Shown here piece after piece: positions 16,993-24,578 of a stretch of DNA of 32,365 nt. Made by a program: the position numbers and the translations under genes. The stretch comes from an uncultured Synechococcales cyanobacterium. Lineage in GTDB: Bacteria; Cyanobacteriota; Cyanobacteriia; CAIUCS01. The stretch covers positions 1 to 32,365 of the forward strand of contig CAIUCS010000065.1 of NCBI GenBank assembly GCA_903897715.1. The letters are read 5' to 3'. Every line of letters starts with the position of its first letter. Within the stretch, counting starts at the first letter, position 1. Below the pieces are notes generated by a model. It ran no database searches. It saw only the letters and a list, made by a program, of their open reading frames with translations, and was not told the DNA's origin.

Positions 16993-17787
16993 TTACAGTA
17001 AAGCCAATTGTAAGCCTTGGAACCGTTGAGATGTCTGGGGTATGGGCTGGGGTTGGGGTTGGTGCGCCGGGCAGTAAGATAGATAGGGACAACGGTGGCA
17101 ATGGTCTCCCATTTGAGGTTCCCAGGTTTTTTCAGCTCTCAGTCGCATCGCCAAGTTACAAACTGATGCTTCAATTTGTTCCTTGTGGAAGGGAGTAGCA
17201 TCAAAACTAACCACCTGCCCACTGCGAAGATAAATAATACTCAATCTCTTCAAACGTTGGTGATATCGTTGCTCTAATGCAAGGTAATACAAACCCAGTT
17301 GAAGGTTGATTTGATCAGGACTCATCTCTTTGACTGCTTTAGAAGATTTGTAATCAATTAGTTCCAGTCCATCACTTAGCCAATCTAGGCGGTCATATCG
17401 TCCAGATAGGGAAAACTCCAGGTTATTGATGTTCAAATGACCCTGAACCTTACCCTCAGTGGCAACAGGACGATTCAAAACAGATCGATTTCCAATGAAG
17501 GTACGGTAATAGCGTCTTAGAATTGCCTGACCTTCAAAAATTTGGCTGGGAGTTAAATCCGTCGTATGCTGTTGCCAGCAATGATCTACCCAGTCTACAC
17601 CTGGCACCGGATCCTGATAGTGCCAATCCTGATAAATTTTAGCTAATGCTTGGTGAAGTGCTGTTCCCATCTCCGCCGGTCCCCCAGCAAATGCTGTCGG
17701 ACGCAGATGACATTCATAACGAAAATAATATGCTTGGGGGCACTGACGGTAAAAATGGAGTTTGGCAGTAGAAAGATGATAGCTCAT
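16993..17787 (-). CDS. PD-(D/E)XK nuclease family protein, RecB/Cas4-like with Fe-S cysteines
   Basis: A 264-residue stand-alone nuclease module. H45 in GTALHQAL, D132 in GRYDRLD, D145 and K147 in LIDYKSSK and the Q163-xxx-Y167 motif form the RecB-type active site. Cys16 (YRQCPQAYYFRY) with C230-x2-C233-x5-C239 matches the AddB/Cas4 iron-sulfur staple. I start at ATG 17787, where the family begins (MSYHLSTAKL); a TTG at 17853 would add 22 residues that look untranslated. The protein lacks helicase parts and no cas genes are nearby, so a role in DNA end processing is an inference. It stands alone: a 22-bp hairpin follows it, and a 12-bp palindrome sits about 80 bp upstream. Confidence 0.85.
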   Translation of the reverse strand: MSYHLSTAKLHFYRQCPQAYYFRYECHLRPTAFAGGPAEMGTALHQALAKIYQDWHYQDPVPGVDWVDHCWQQHTTDLTPSQIFEGQAILRRYYRTFIGNRSVLNRPVATEGKVQGHLNINNLEFSLSGRYDRLDWLSDGLELIDYKSSKAVKEMSPDQINLQLGLYYLALEQRYHQRLKRLSIIYLRSGQVVSFDATPFHKEQIEASVCNLAMRLRAEKTWEPQMGDHCHRCPYLSYCPAHQPQPQPIPQTSQRFQGLQLALL

Positions 17788-18112
17788 GGGTGATGGAGGG
17801 TAATGGAAGGAACAGTCCCTAGAGGAGTGTTTTTCAGTCTGCATCCCCAGCAAGGGTGTGCTAACCGTTGATGATCATCATACTGCCTTATTACTCAGAG
17901 TTCAAGGGTAGCCATACTACGGGTAGCGTGTTATAAAGCCTTAAAACCCTACTCGTAGCGTTAGTTATAGTACAGATTCATTTTTGGGAAATTGTTGTGG
18001 GGGAGAGTCGGACGGTGGTTTGATGGTGTCTTGGATGGGAAGAACTCTAAAAAAGATTAAGATCCGTACTAATTTTAAAAAAACCTGGCTTAACAGGATA
18101 ATAGGAAATGAT
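17788..18112. other. Gene-free interval with a palindrome
   Basis: About 325 bp without a credible gene. It holds the perfect 12-bp palindrome TGATGATCATCA (17869-17880), roughly 80 bp before the nuclease start and a possible operator. Two similar CTAC-x-GTAGCG motifs also occur near 17915 and 17952. Toward 18112 lies the candidate terminator of the nrtR operon. Confidence 0.4.
18077..18097 (-). terminator. Weak rho-independent terminator after nrtR
   Basis: On the minus strand, CCTG-TTAAGC-CAGG is followed by seven T. The stem is only four base pairs, but the T-tract and its position 16 bp beyond the nrtR stop fit an operon end. Confidence 0.4.
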
Positions 18113-18841
18113 TCAAACAAACACGAATGGTTGATCCTTATAAGGAGCAAAGGCTTGGGCATCAAAGCGATAAAGGGTGGCTGGGCGACCCGCACCACGA
18201 GAAACTTTCACCCCCGTATCTAATAGAAAACCTAACTTAAGCAGCCGAGTCCGGAAATTAGAATAATCAGAAAAACTTTCCCCTAAAACTGTGACATATA
18301 ATTGATACAAATCATTGAGGGTGAATTCTTGGGGTAATACCTCAAAGGCAACAGGGCTATACTCTAACTTGTTACGCAGCCGTTGATACCCGTACTTTAG
18401 AATTTCACTATGGTCAAAGGCAAGGTTGGGCAGTTGTTCAATGGGATACCAGGCAATACCACTGACTCCGTCAGCGATCAATGCTGCTTCATCAAATCGG
18501 ACGAGGGCAAAATAACTAACAGTTAAATAACGGGTGGCAAAACTGTTGGGATCGTCCCTGGGGTCACGACCCAGTCCATCAAAAGTGTAGAGTTGTTCTA
18601 GATAAAGGTTTTCAACTCGTATTTTTTCAGCTAGGATGCGATCGGCAGCAGCCTCTAAGGATTCACCAGTTCTCACTAGGGTGCTTGGTAAACTCCACCA
18701 CCCAAGGAATGGAGCATTCTGACGTATTACCAGTAAAACGAGTACCCGGTTTTGAATCCTATCTACCGAAAAAATAACATTATCTACCCCGACCTTGAAG
18801 TTAGCCAAATTGGGGGTATCTATGAGGGATGATTTTTTCAA
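18113..18841 (-). CDS. nrtR: NrtR, Nudix-related transcriptional regulator of NAD metabolism
   Basis: A 242-residue repressor-type protein with an N-terminal Nudix domain (about 15-150) that senses ADP-ribose and a C-terminal winged helix (about 165-235). The C-terminal block GRPATLYRFD is characteristic of NrtR. The Nudix box is degenerate: the expected first Gly is Thr54, and REUxEE reads RILAEK (68-73), with E60 and E72 kept, so hydrolysis is probably lost while ligand binding may remain. The gene is third in a minus-strand operon after a nuclease gene and nadD, and regulators of this family typically control NAD genes next to them. The 81-bp gap to nadD and the region upstream of 20388 are where operators would be expected. 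Confidence 0.87.
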   Translation of the reverse strand: MKKSSLIDTPNLANFKVGVDNVIFSVDRIQNRVLVLLVIRQNAPFLGWWSLPSTLVRTGESLEAAADRILAEKIRVENLYLEQLYTFDGLGRDPRDDPNSFATRYLTVSYFALVRFDEAALIADGVSGIAWYPIEQLPNLAFDHSEILKYGYQRLRNKLEYSPVAFEVLPQEFTLNDLYQLYVTVLGESFSDYSNFRTRLLKLGFLLDTGVKVSRGAGRPATLYRFDAQAFAPYKDQPFVFV

Positions 18842-18922
18842 CGGTGTTTAGTGGGATTAATAAAAAATCAGGTTTAGAGTTTGCTATAAAGCCAACAAAA
18901 TATTACTTAAAAACTGTACCAT

Positions 18923-19519
18923 TCACCTTCTATGGTTGATGGATTCCTGATATAGAGAATGGTCATGAATGTATTGGGCGATCGCAGGTGTAATCAAGCT
19001 GCTCTCTCCTACTTGACGGTAAATACTAGAAGAACCCGATAATCCTGTTACTTGAGCAATTGACCACCAAGCCCTTAACTCCTCAAGTTGGTGGATCTCC
19101 CGGGGAGTAATTCCATGGTTGGGACGGGGAATAATCAATAACCTTACCTGGGATAATAGATCCTGTATTTGATACCAATCGGGTAATTGATGGATTAAAT
19201 CTGAACCGATCACCAGGCTGAATTGTCCATTGGGCCATAGTTCCTTTGCCCTTTGTACCGTGTGGAAACTGCGGGGATGGCTGAGTTCAGGATAATAGGA
19301 AATATGACCACTTGGATCGATGAATTGATAATGGATCTCATCAATTAATAATTTCATCATCGCCACACGATGAAATAAGGGAGTTTGTTGTGATTTGAAT
19401 GGATTATCAGCAGCCCATACTGCTACCTGATCAAATTGCTGAAGCAACCAACTTAAAATAGCATGGTGACCAGCCGTAGGCGGATCGGCACTCGTACCGA
19501 ATAAGGCGATTAAATTCAT
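18923..19519 (-). CDS. nadD: Nicotinate-nucleotide adenylyltransferase
   Basis: Makes deamido-NAD from nicotinate mononucleotide and ATP, the penultimate step of NAD synthesis. The nucleotidyltransferase signature is FGTSADPPTAGHHAIL, where the (H/T)xGH motif is TAGH (15-18). The second ATP-binding block is SSSIYR near residue 165, and the conserved PFK (residues 40-42) and GSDL stretch are also present. The 198 residues equal the usual length. Its ATG overlaps the stop of the upstream nuclease gene as ATGA (19516-19519), which implies translational coupling; nrtR follows after 81 bp. The neighbourhood supports NAD synthesis. Confidence 0.92.
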   Translation of the reverse strand: MNLIALFGTSADPPTAGHHAILSWLLQQFDQVAVWAADNPFKSQQTPLFHRVAMMKLLIDEIHYQFIDPSGHISYYPELSHPRSFHTVQRAKELWPNGQFSLVIGSDLIHQLPDWYQIQDLLSQVRLLIIPRPNHGITPREIHQLEELRAWWSIAQVTGLSGSSSIYRQVGESSLITPAIAQYIHDHSLYQESINHRR

Positions 19520-20388
19520 CGGTCAATGGCACCTTCGTCTAAAATGACTTCTGGGATATCACTAATATTAAGACTCCCAGTCTCCCCTAAATTGGGGATA
19601 ACGGGGGTATCAGAGAAAGCCGTTCGTTGACACCGAATTGCAAAACAACACGTTGAGCATAGACCACTGGTTACATTCACCTGGGGTAGGGTTGAATAGG
19701 ACATGGAGGGCAGGGATGGGTTCAGCCACTCGGTCAACTGACGACATAGGGCAGTTAACTCCCGTCGAGTTTGTTCATGGAGGCTACGGTTATAGGGAAT
19801 GGATACCGATTGGGGGTGAGGATCGGGGGACGGGGATAAATGACGAGGACGGACAAACCAATAGGTCATTCTGAGGTGGTCTGCAGTTAAGATTGGATTT
19901 AAGATTTGTTGTGTTTCCGCCAAAACAAATAAATATAACTTCGTTTGCCAATCTTTGGAAAGACTGGGGAACTCCCGAGGGTGAAGGGTGGTTTTCCAAT
20001 CAATAATTTCAGCACGATGGGGATAGAGAATCAGGAGGTCATACACTACCGTCAACAAGTAGCCATGAAAAAACAAACTACGATGATGTTCACTACTCCG
20101 CAATAACTCCATGGTTCGGGGGGCATCTTGGACAGGAGAAAATAGCTCTGGAGCGGCTTTTCTTAAGGCAGCCATACATTGGTTAAATTCGTTATCTTCC
20201 TGGGAAAATAAGGTCGGTTCTAACCCAAGTTCCTGTTGTTGGATGAGCAAATGGAATTGCTGCCCCCAATCCAGGGCAGATTGTTGGTCTATGGAAATAG
20301 GAGTGGTGAGTTGTTCCAGAATCAAATATTGGAATTTACGGGGACAGGCTGAGAGTAAATTCAAGTGCCCATGGGTAAGACTAAACAT
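19516..20388 (-). CDS. PD-(D/E)XK nuclease family protein with AddB-type Fe-S cysteines, first gene of the nadD operon
   Basis: A 290-residue protein with D117 (VVYDLL), D130 and K132 (IIDWKTT), and Q148-xxx-Y152 (WQTKLY), the RecB-type nuclease centre. Cys15 (LLSACPRKFQY) plus C244-x2-C247-x5-C253 give the four ligands of the AddB/Cas4-like cluster; an additional Cys248 follows. Members usually assist DNA end processing, but this one has no helicase partner here. Its start ATG at 20388 is close to the conserved motif. It overlaps nadD by 4 bp, so it is expressed with NAD-synthesis genes, an association whose sense is unknown. It is similar in layout to the nuclease at 16993 but too divergent to be a recent duplicate. 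Confidence 0.82.
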   Translation of the reverse strand: MFSLTHGHLNLLSACPRKFQYLILEQLTTPISIDQQSALDWGQQFHLLIQQQELGLEPTLFSQEDNEFNQCMAALRKAAPELFSPVQDAPRTMELLRSSEHHRSLFFHGYLLTVVYDLLILYPHRAEIIDWKTTLHPREFPSLSKDWQTKLYLFVLAETQQILNPILTADHLRMTYWFVRPRHLSPSPDPHPQSVSIPYNRSLHEQTRRELTALCRQLTEWLNPSLPSMSYSTLPQVNVTSGLCSTCCFAIRCQRTAFSDTPVIPNLGETGSLNISDIPEVILDEGAIDR

Positions 20389-20459
20389 TCGGGTAAACCC
20401 AATGTCGGTGGTGATTACCCATCCATATTACTGAATTGATGTACCCCACACCAAAGATT

Positions 20460-22157
20460 TTATGGACGTTGTTGTAAATTGGACGGGGAAATGGGGTCTA
20501 AAACTGGGGGCGGGTTGGTTACGGGCGGATTAAGGGAAGGGTTATTGAAGGGATCGGGTACAACGGGATTGGGAATAGTGTCTGAATGAACTTGAACTCC
20601 GTCTTGGGGAATACCTGAGTTCTGAGCAGCGGCTTCCGGGGGAGGAGTAGGAGGTGATGATTCATTCAATTCATTCAATTGAAGAACAGGGGTGGAAACA
20701 GGGGATGGGACAACGGGATCCTTCATCGGTTGACGACGGATGGGCTGGGTAAACCATGCTGAGTCGGGTTGATTAAATCGAGGATTGACCGCCGAACCTT
20801 CTGTAATATGCTGTCCAGGCCAGTCCTTGACCGGGAAGGTTTGCACAGGGTTTAAAAAGGGTAGGGTCGCCTCAGCCCCCATTTGAACCCGAATGACGAT
20901 ACCAGCTACAACGCCTGTAAATAAAGCAGTTACCATGGTAATCCCCAGGGATCGGGTTAAGGTGCGTTTGTTCATTTGTAAGTAGGTGAGACTGAAAGGT
21001 GGCTTGGAAAAAACAGTCACTTCAGGGGGAGGAATGGACTCTTCCAACTGGTTATGAATGGATGACTCTGGTGGTGTATTTAGAGTTCCGGAAGCAAAGA
21101 TTTCCTCGGTGTGGGATGGTGTATTCTTTTCAAGAATTAAATTCCTGGAAAATATACCACTGTCTTCTTTTTGGAAACTGGATTTCCCTGGGACATCATC
21201 CGCAATTGCAATCCTATCTCCATCCACTGATCCGTTAGGAAGTGATGGAAGGGGACTCATTGGACTGACGCCAGGATTGGGTAACTGAATGTGAATGGCA
21301 ACTGGAATGGTGGAAAGGGTTCCCAAGTCATTCAACTGGGACAGGGCTTCCTTTGGCAATCGTTCAATCCAGTCCATCACATTGGATGGTCTTAAGACTG
21401 ATTCGATTTCCATTCCTCCAAGAATTGCCTGCTCTGTGACCGGGCTGATACTGGGTTGAATTTGACGGGGATTAGTGAAGGGGCTGTGAGGTCGAAAAGA
21501 AGCGGCCATTGGGGGTTCACCCGTCAATAAATAAAACAAAGTGGCTGCTAGTCCATAAATATCAGTGGCTGGCGTATATTGAACAGGGGGTAGATATTGT
21601 TCCAGAGCGGCATAGCCTACAGCCAACCCATTGGGATCTAGTTGAATAACATCCGTGGTAAACTGACGAACAAATCCCATATCCACCAGAACAATGACAT
21701 TTCGCACCGAGTCCAAAATAAAGTTTTCTGGTTTAATATCTCGATGTAATAGCCCATGATTATGCAAAATGGACAGGGCGATGGCAGCTTCTTTTATGTA
21801 GGGAATGGCTTTTACTTCCGGTAACACTCCACCTTTCTTCACTAGTTCAAGTAAGGAAAATCCTGGTATCCATTCCGTAACTCCATAGGCAACCCCGTCC
21901 TCCTGAAAGGTATGGAGTACTCTGGGTAGATGTAAACTACGGCATTGAGATAAACGTTGGAACTCCTTGAGAAATTGATTCTGTAATTGGTGCCCATCAT
22001 TTCGTTGAAGCAAACCATCACTTAGGGATTTAAGTGCCACAAACTGGTTAGACGGGGAGTGAATTCCTTGATAGGTGACTCCAAAAAGCCCTTTTCCCAC
22101 AACTCCTTCAATCCTATACTTCCCGTTTTGAAGAATGGTGCCAACTTGAAGATCCAT
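20460..22157 (-). CDS. Membrane-anchored serine/threonine protein kinase
   Basis: A Hanks-type kinase with 565 residues from ATG 22157. Kinase domain about 14-275: glycine loop GKGLFGVTYQG (21-31), Lys43, catalytic HRDIKPEN (138-145) with D140 and N145, and DMG (159-161) where DFG is standard. The activation loop ends in YAALEQY, as in cyanobacterial kinases. A linker to about 395, one membrane helix (about 400-423) and a proline-rich 138-residue tail follow, so the tail should be outside the cytoplasm. Usual signal-domain repeats (PASTA, WD40) are absent. The open frame reaches back to TTG 22235, but the 26 extra residues do not resemble the family. Divergent from the sphR-like gene. Target unknown. 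Confidence 0.87.
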   Translation of the reverse strand: MDLQVGTILQNGKYRIEGVVGKGLFGVTYQGIHSPSNQFVALKSLSDGLLQRNDGHQLQNQFLKEFQRLSQCRSLHLPRVLHTFQEDGVAYGVTEWIPGFSLLELVKKGGVLPEVKAIPYIKEAAIALSILHNHGLLHRDIKPENFILDSVRNVIVLVDMGFVRQFTTDVIQLDPNGLAVGYAALEQYLPPVQYTPATDIYGLAATLFYLLTGEPPMAASFRPHSPFTNPRQIQPSISPVTEQAILGGMEIESVLRPSNVMDWIERLPKEALSQLNDLGTLSTIPVAIHIQLPNPGVSPMSPLPSLPNGSVDGDRIAIADDVPGKSSFQKEDSGIFSRNLILEKNTPSHTEEIFASGTLNTPPESSIHNQLEESIPPPEVTVFSKPPFSLTYLQMNKRTLTRSLGITMVTALFTGVVAGIVIRVQMGAEATLPFLNPVQTFPVKDWPGQHITEGSAVNPRFNQPDSAWFTQPIRRQPMKDPVVPSPVSTPVLQLNELNESSPPTPPPEAAAQNSGIPQDGVQVHSDTIPNPVVPDPFNNPSLNPPVTNPPPVLDPISPSNLQQRP

Positions 22158-22377
22158 GAATAAAAGCCTAGAGTTTTTCCTGATTATATCCAGAACAACA
22201 TTAATATTACGCTGATTCCTGACTGAAAACAGCAAATTTGAATTCGTCGTTGGAAAGCAGGAACCACCTCGGTAATAAAAACTTGAAAGTTCTGATTGTA
22301 ATATTGTATTCTTTACGTGGGATAGATTAACAGGTTAGGTGCGGAGAGGGTAATGGCATTTGGGGACACAGACTGTC

Positions 22378-23127
22378 ATGTTAAAAACCAATAAACTTGA
22401 CAAGATGGCTTGTCTGGGTAAAGTTCTGGTAGTAGAAGATGAAGCCCTGATTCGCGATTCCATTGTATTGGCATTAATAGAAGAGGGATACGAGGTGATA
22501 GTGGCTGAAGACGGGCGGGGTGCCCTTGAATTACTTCAAGAAACCAAGCTTAATTCCCCACAAAACTACCCTCAGTTTGACCTGATTATCTTAGATTTAA
22601 TGTTGCCCTACCTAAGCGGCTTAGACTTTTGTCGAGTGGTACGCAGAGAGGGGAATAGTGTACCAATTCTGATCCTAAGTGCAAAGGGTACTGAAATGGA
22701 TCGGGTAGTGGGGTTGGAAGTGGGAGCAGATGATTATTTACCAAAACCCTTTGGCATGAGGGAGTTGATCGCTCGTTGTCGGGCTTTATTACGTCGTCAT
22801 CATCACATCCAACCGCTCATGGCTGCTGAAACCATCTTAAAATATAGGGATGTGGCAGTTTATCCCCAAGAGTGTCGAGTAACGATGAAGGGAGAAGAAA
22901 TTAATTTATCTCCCAAGGAATTTAGGATTTTAGAATTGTTTATTACCCATCCCAGACGGGTATGGTCAAGGGAACAACTCTTGGAACGGATATGGGGAGC
23001 TGACTTTGTTGGGGATAGTAAAACCGTTGATGTCCATATTCGTTGGCTACGGGAAAAATTAGAGTCTGATCCCAGTCACCCCGAGTATTTATTAACAGTG
23101 CGTGGGTTTGGTTATCGATTTGGGTAA
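22378..23127 (+). CDS. sphR: OmpR/PhoB-family response regulator, probably SphR
   Basis: A DNA-binding response regulator. Receiver domain: acidic pair E20 D21 (VVEDE), phosphoacceptor D73 (ILDLMLP), Ser101 and Lys123 (YLPKPF); winged-helix C-terminal domain from about 145 with GDSKTVDVHIRWLREKLE and the final VRGFGYRFG. The kinase gene begins 7 bp after its stop, and that kinase resembles SphS, so phosphate-starvation control is the best reading. The start is uncertain: ATG 22378 is chosen over TTG 22360 and ATG 22405. GGAGAGGG at 22343-22350 serves a different frame (a 13-codon micro-ORF). The segment CTAACCT on the minus strand (22334-22340) vaguely resembles a Pho-box octamer. The family is certain; the name is less so. 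Confidence 0.78.
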   Translation: MLKTNKLDKMACLGKVLVVEDEALIRDSIVLALIEEGYEVIVAEDGRGALELLQETKLNSPQNYPQFDLIILDLMLPYLSGLDFCRVVRREGNSVPILILSAKGTEMDRVVGLEVGADDYLPKPFGMRELIARCRALLRRHHHIQPLMAAETILKYRDVAVYPQECRVTMKGEEINLSPKEFRILELFITHPRRVWSREQLLERIWGADFVGDSKTVDVHIRWLREKLESDPSHPEYLLTVRGFGYRFG

Positions 23128-23134
23128 ATAGCCG

Positions 23135-24463
23135 ATGGAATTTCTGGCTTTTCTTCTGGGTCTATCTGCAGGAATACTGTTATGGAACGGGTGGCGACTC
23201 CATGGAAGCCATTGGTTTCCATTACTGGTTCGTCTTACTAACCCTTTTGTCCGGGTAACCCTCCTTAAAAAAAGCCCCTCTCCCCCTCGTAAACCATCAG
23301 AGAATGGATTACTTTTTCCACACCAATTTGACCCATGGCAACAAATTTTAGATGCTGCTCCCCTTGGCTACCTAAAGCTTGATGAAGAAAACCATATCGT
23401 AGGCTGTAATCGACTGGCTTATCGGCTGTTAAGCATTGATCCGGCTCACATTATTCCACCCCGATCCCTGTTACAAGTAGTGCGTAGTTATGAATTAGAT
23501 GAATTAGTCGAACGAGTTAGGGTGACGCGCCTATCTTGTCAACAGGATTGGACATTTCATCCTGCATCTCCTGATCCAGTGGAGTTGATGGAGTCCCAGT
23601 CTTATGAAGTGAGAGGTCATGCATCCCTCTTACCCAACTATCATGTAGTGGTGTTTTTAGAAAGCCGACAGGAAGCGATCGCCTTAGCTCAACAACGGGA
23701 TCGGTGGGCTTCAGATGTTGCCCATGAGTTGAAAACACCACTGACATCCATTCGGTTAGTTGCAGAAACCTTACAATCAAAGTTAATGCCACCCCATCGG
23801 GATTGGATCGAACGCTTATTAAGTGAGGTGATCCGCCTCAGCAACCTAGTACAAGACCTATTAGATCTTGGTCAATTACAACAGGGTGCTACCTATAGCC
23901 TCAATCGTACCCGGTTTGACCTCATTGAAGAGATTTTTACTGCCTGGATGGGTTTGGAGCCCCTTGCTTCCGCCAGAGGACTAGATATTGACTACAGCGG
24001 TCCCCCGACACTGATGATTGAAGCAGATCAACCTAGAATTTCCCGTATACTGATTAATCTATTGGATAATGGGATTAAATATAGCCCCATGGATGCCATG
24101 ATTCAGGTTCATGTGCAAATAGAGCCTAACGTTAATCAACAATTTGACTTGGACAAAGATTGGGTTTCCATCGACATCATCGATTCTGGTCCTGGTTTTA
24201 ATGCCATTGACCTTCCCCATGTTTTTGAGCGGTTTTATCGATCAGAACCTTCCCGAACCCGCCAGATTATCCATTCCTCCCTGCCCCATCCTAGTGGCAC
24301 TGATGTGACGCAACCCACCACTCACCCTTATCCCACCCACAGCGTTGGTTTGGGGTTGGCGATAGTGGAACAAATCGTCAAAGCCCATGAAGGGGTTGTC
24401 ACTGCCCGTAATCATCCGGAGACTTGTGGAGCATGGATGCAGGTCATTTTACCAATCCCATAA
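23135..24463 (+). CDS. sphS: Sensor histidine kinase, probably SphS (phosphate sensor)
   Basis: A 442-residue kinase. One hydrophobic N-terminal segment (1-20) without a large periplasmic domain, a PAS-like region (about 66-175, with APLGYLKLDEENHIVGCN and VRSYELDELVE), then the phosphoacceptor box DVAHELKTPLTSIRLVAETLQ around H197, N-box NLLDNGIKYSP, DSGPGF and GLGLAIV. The short N-terminal anchor and the VRSYELD block are as I recall for cyanobacterial SphS, which senses phosphate via PhoU and the Pst system. A run of hydroxyl, proline and histidine residues sits between DSGPGF and the last G box. Starts 7 bp after the regulator stop, so both are co-transcribed. No pst or phoU genes lie in the window. 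Confidence 0.78.
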   Translation: MEFLAFLLGLSAGILLWNGWRLHGSHWFPLLVRLTNPFVRVTLLKKSPSPPRKPSENGLLFPHQFDPWQQILDAAPLGYLKLDEENHIVGCNRLAYRLLSIDPAHIIPPRSLLQVVRSYELDELVERVRVTRLSCQQDWTFHPASPDPVELMESQSYEVRGHASLLPNYHVVVFLESRQEAIALAQQRDRWASDVAHELKTPLTSIRLVAETLQSKLMPPHRDWIERLLSEVIRLSNLVQDLLDLGQLQQGATYSLNRTRFDLIEEIFTAWMGLEPLASARGLDIDYSGPPTLMIEADQPRISRILINLLDNGIKYSPMDAMIQVHVQIEPNVNQQFDLDKDWVSIDIIDSGPGFNAIDLPHVFERFYRSEPSRTRQIIHSSLPHPSGTDVTQPTTHPYPTHSVGLGLAIVEQIVKAHEGVVTARNHPETCGAWMQVILPIP

Positions 24464-24578
24464 ATCAATATCACCACCCAACGCTCCATGGGAAAAGTCA
24501 TTCAATATCCCTTGTTGCCGCCTGGATTTTGATTTGAACCAATGCTAATCATTGAAACCCCTGTTCCAGGCAATAACC

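Noticed and set aside
16993-17787. cas4 of a CRISPR system
   Set aside because: The cysteine cluster and nuclease motifs are Cas4-like, but there is no repeat array or other cas gene in the window.
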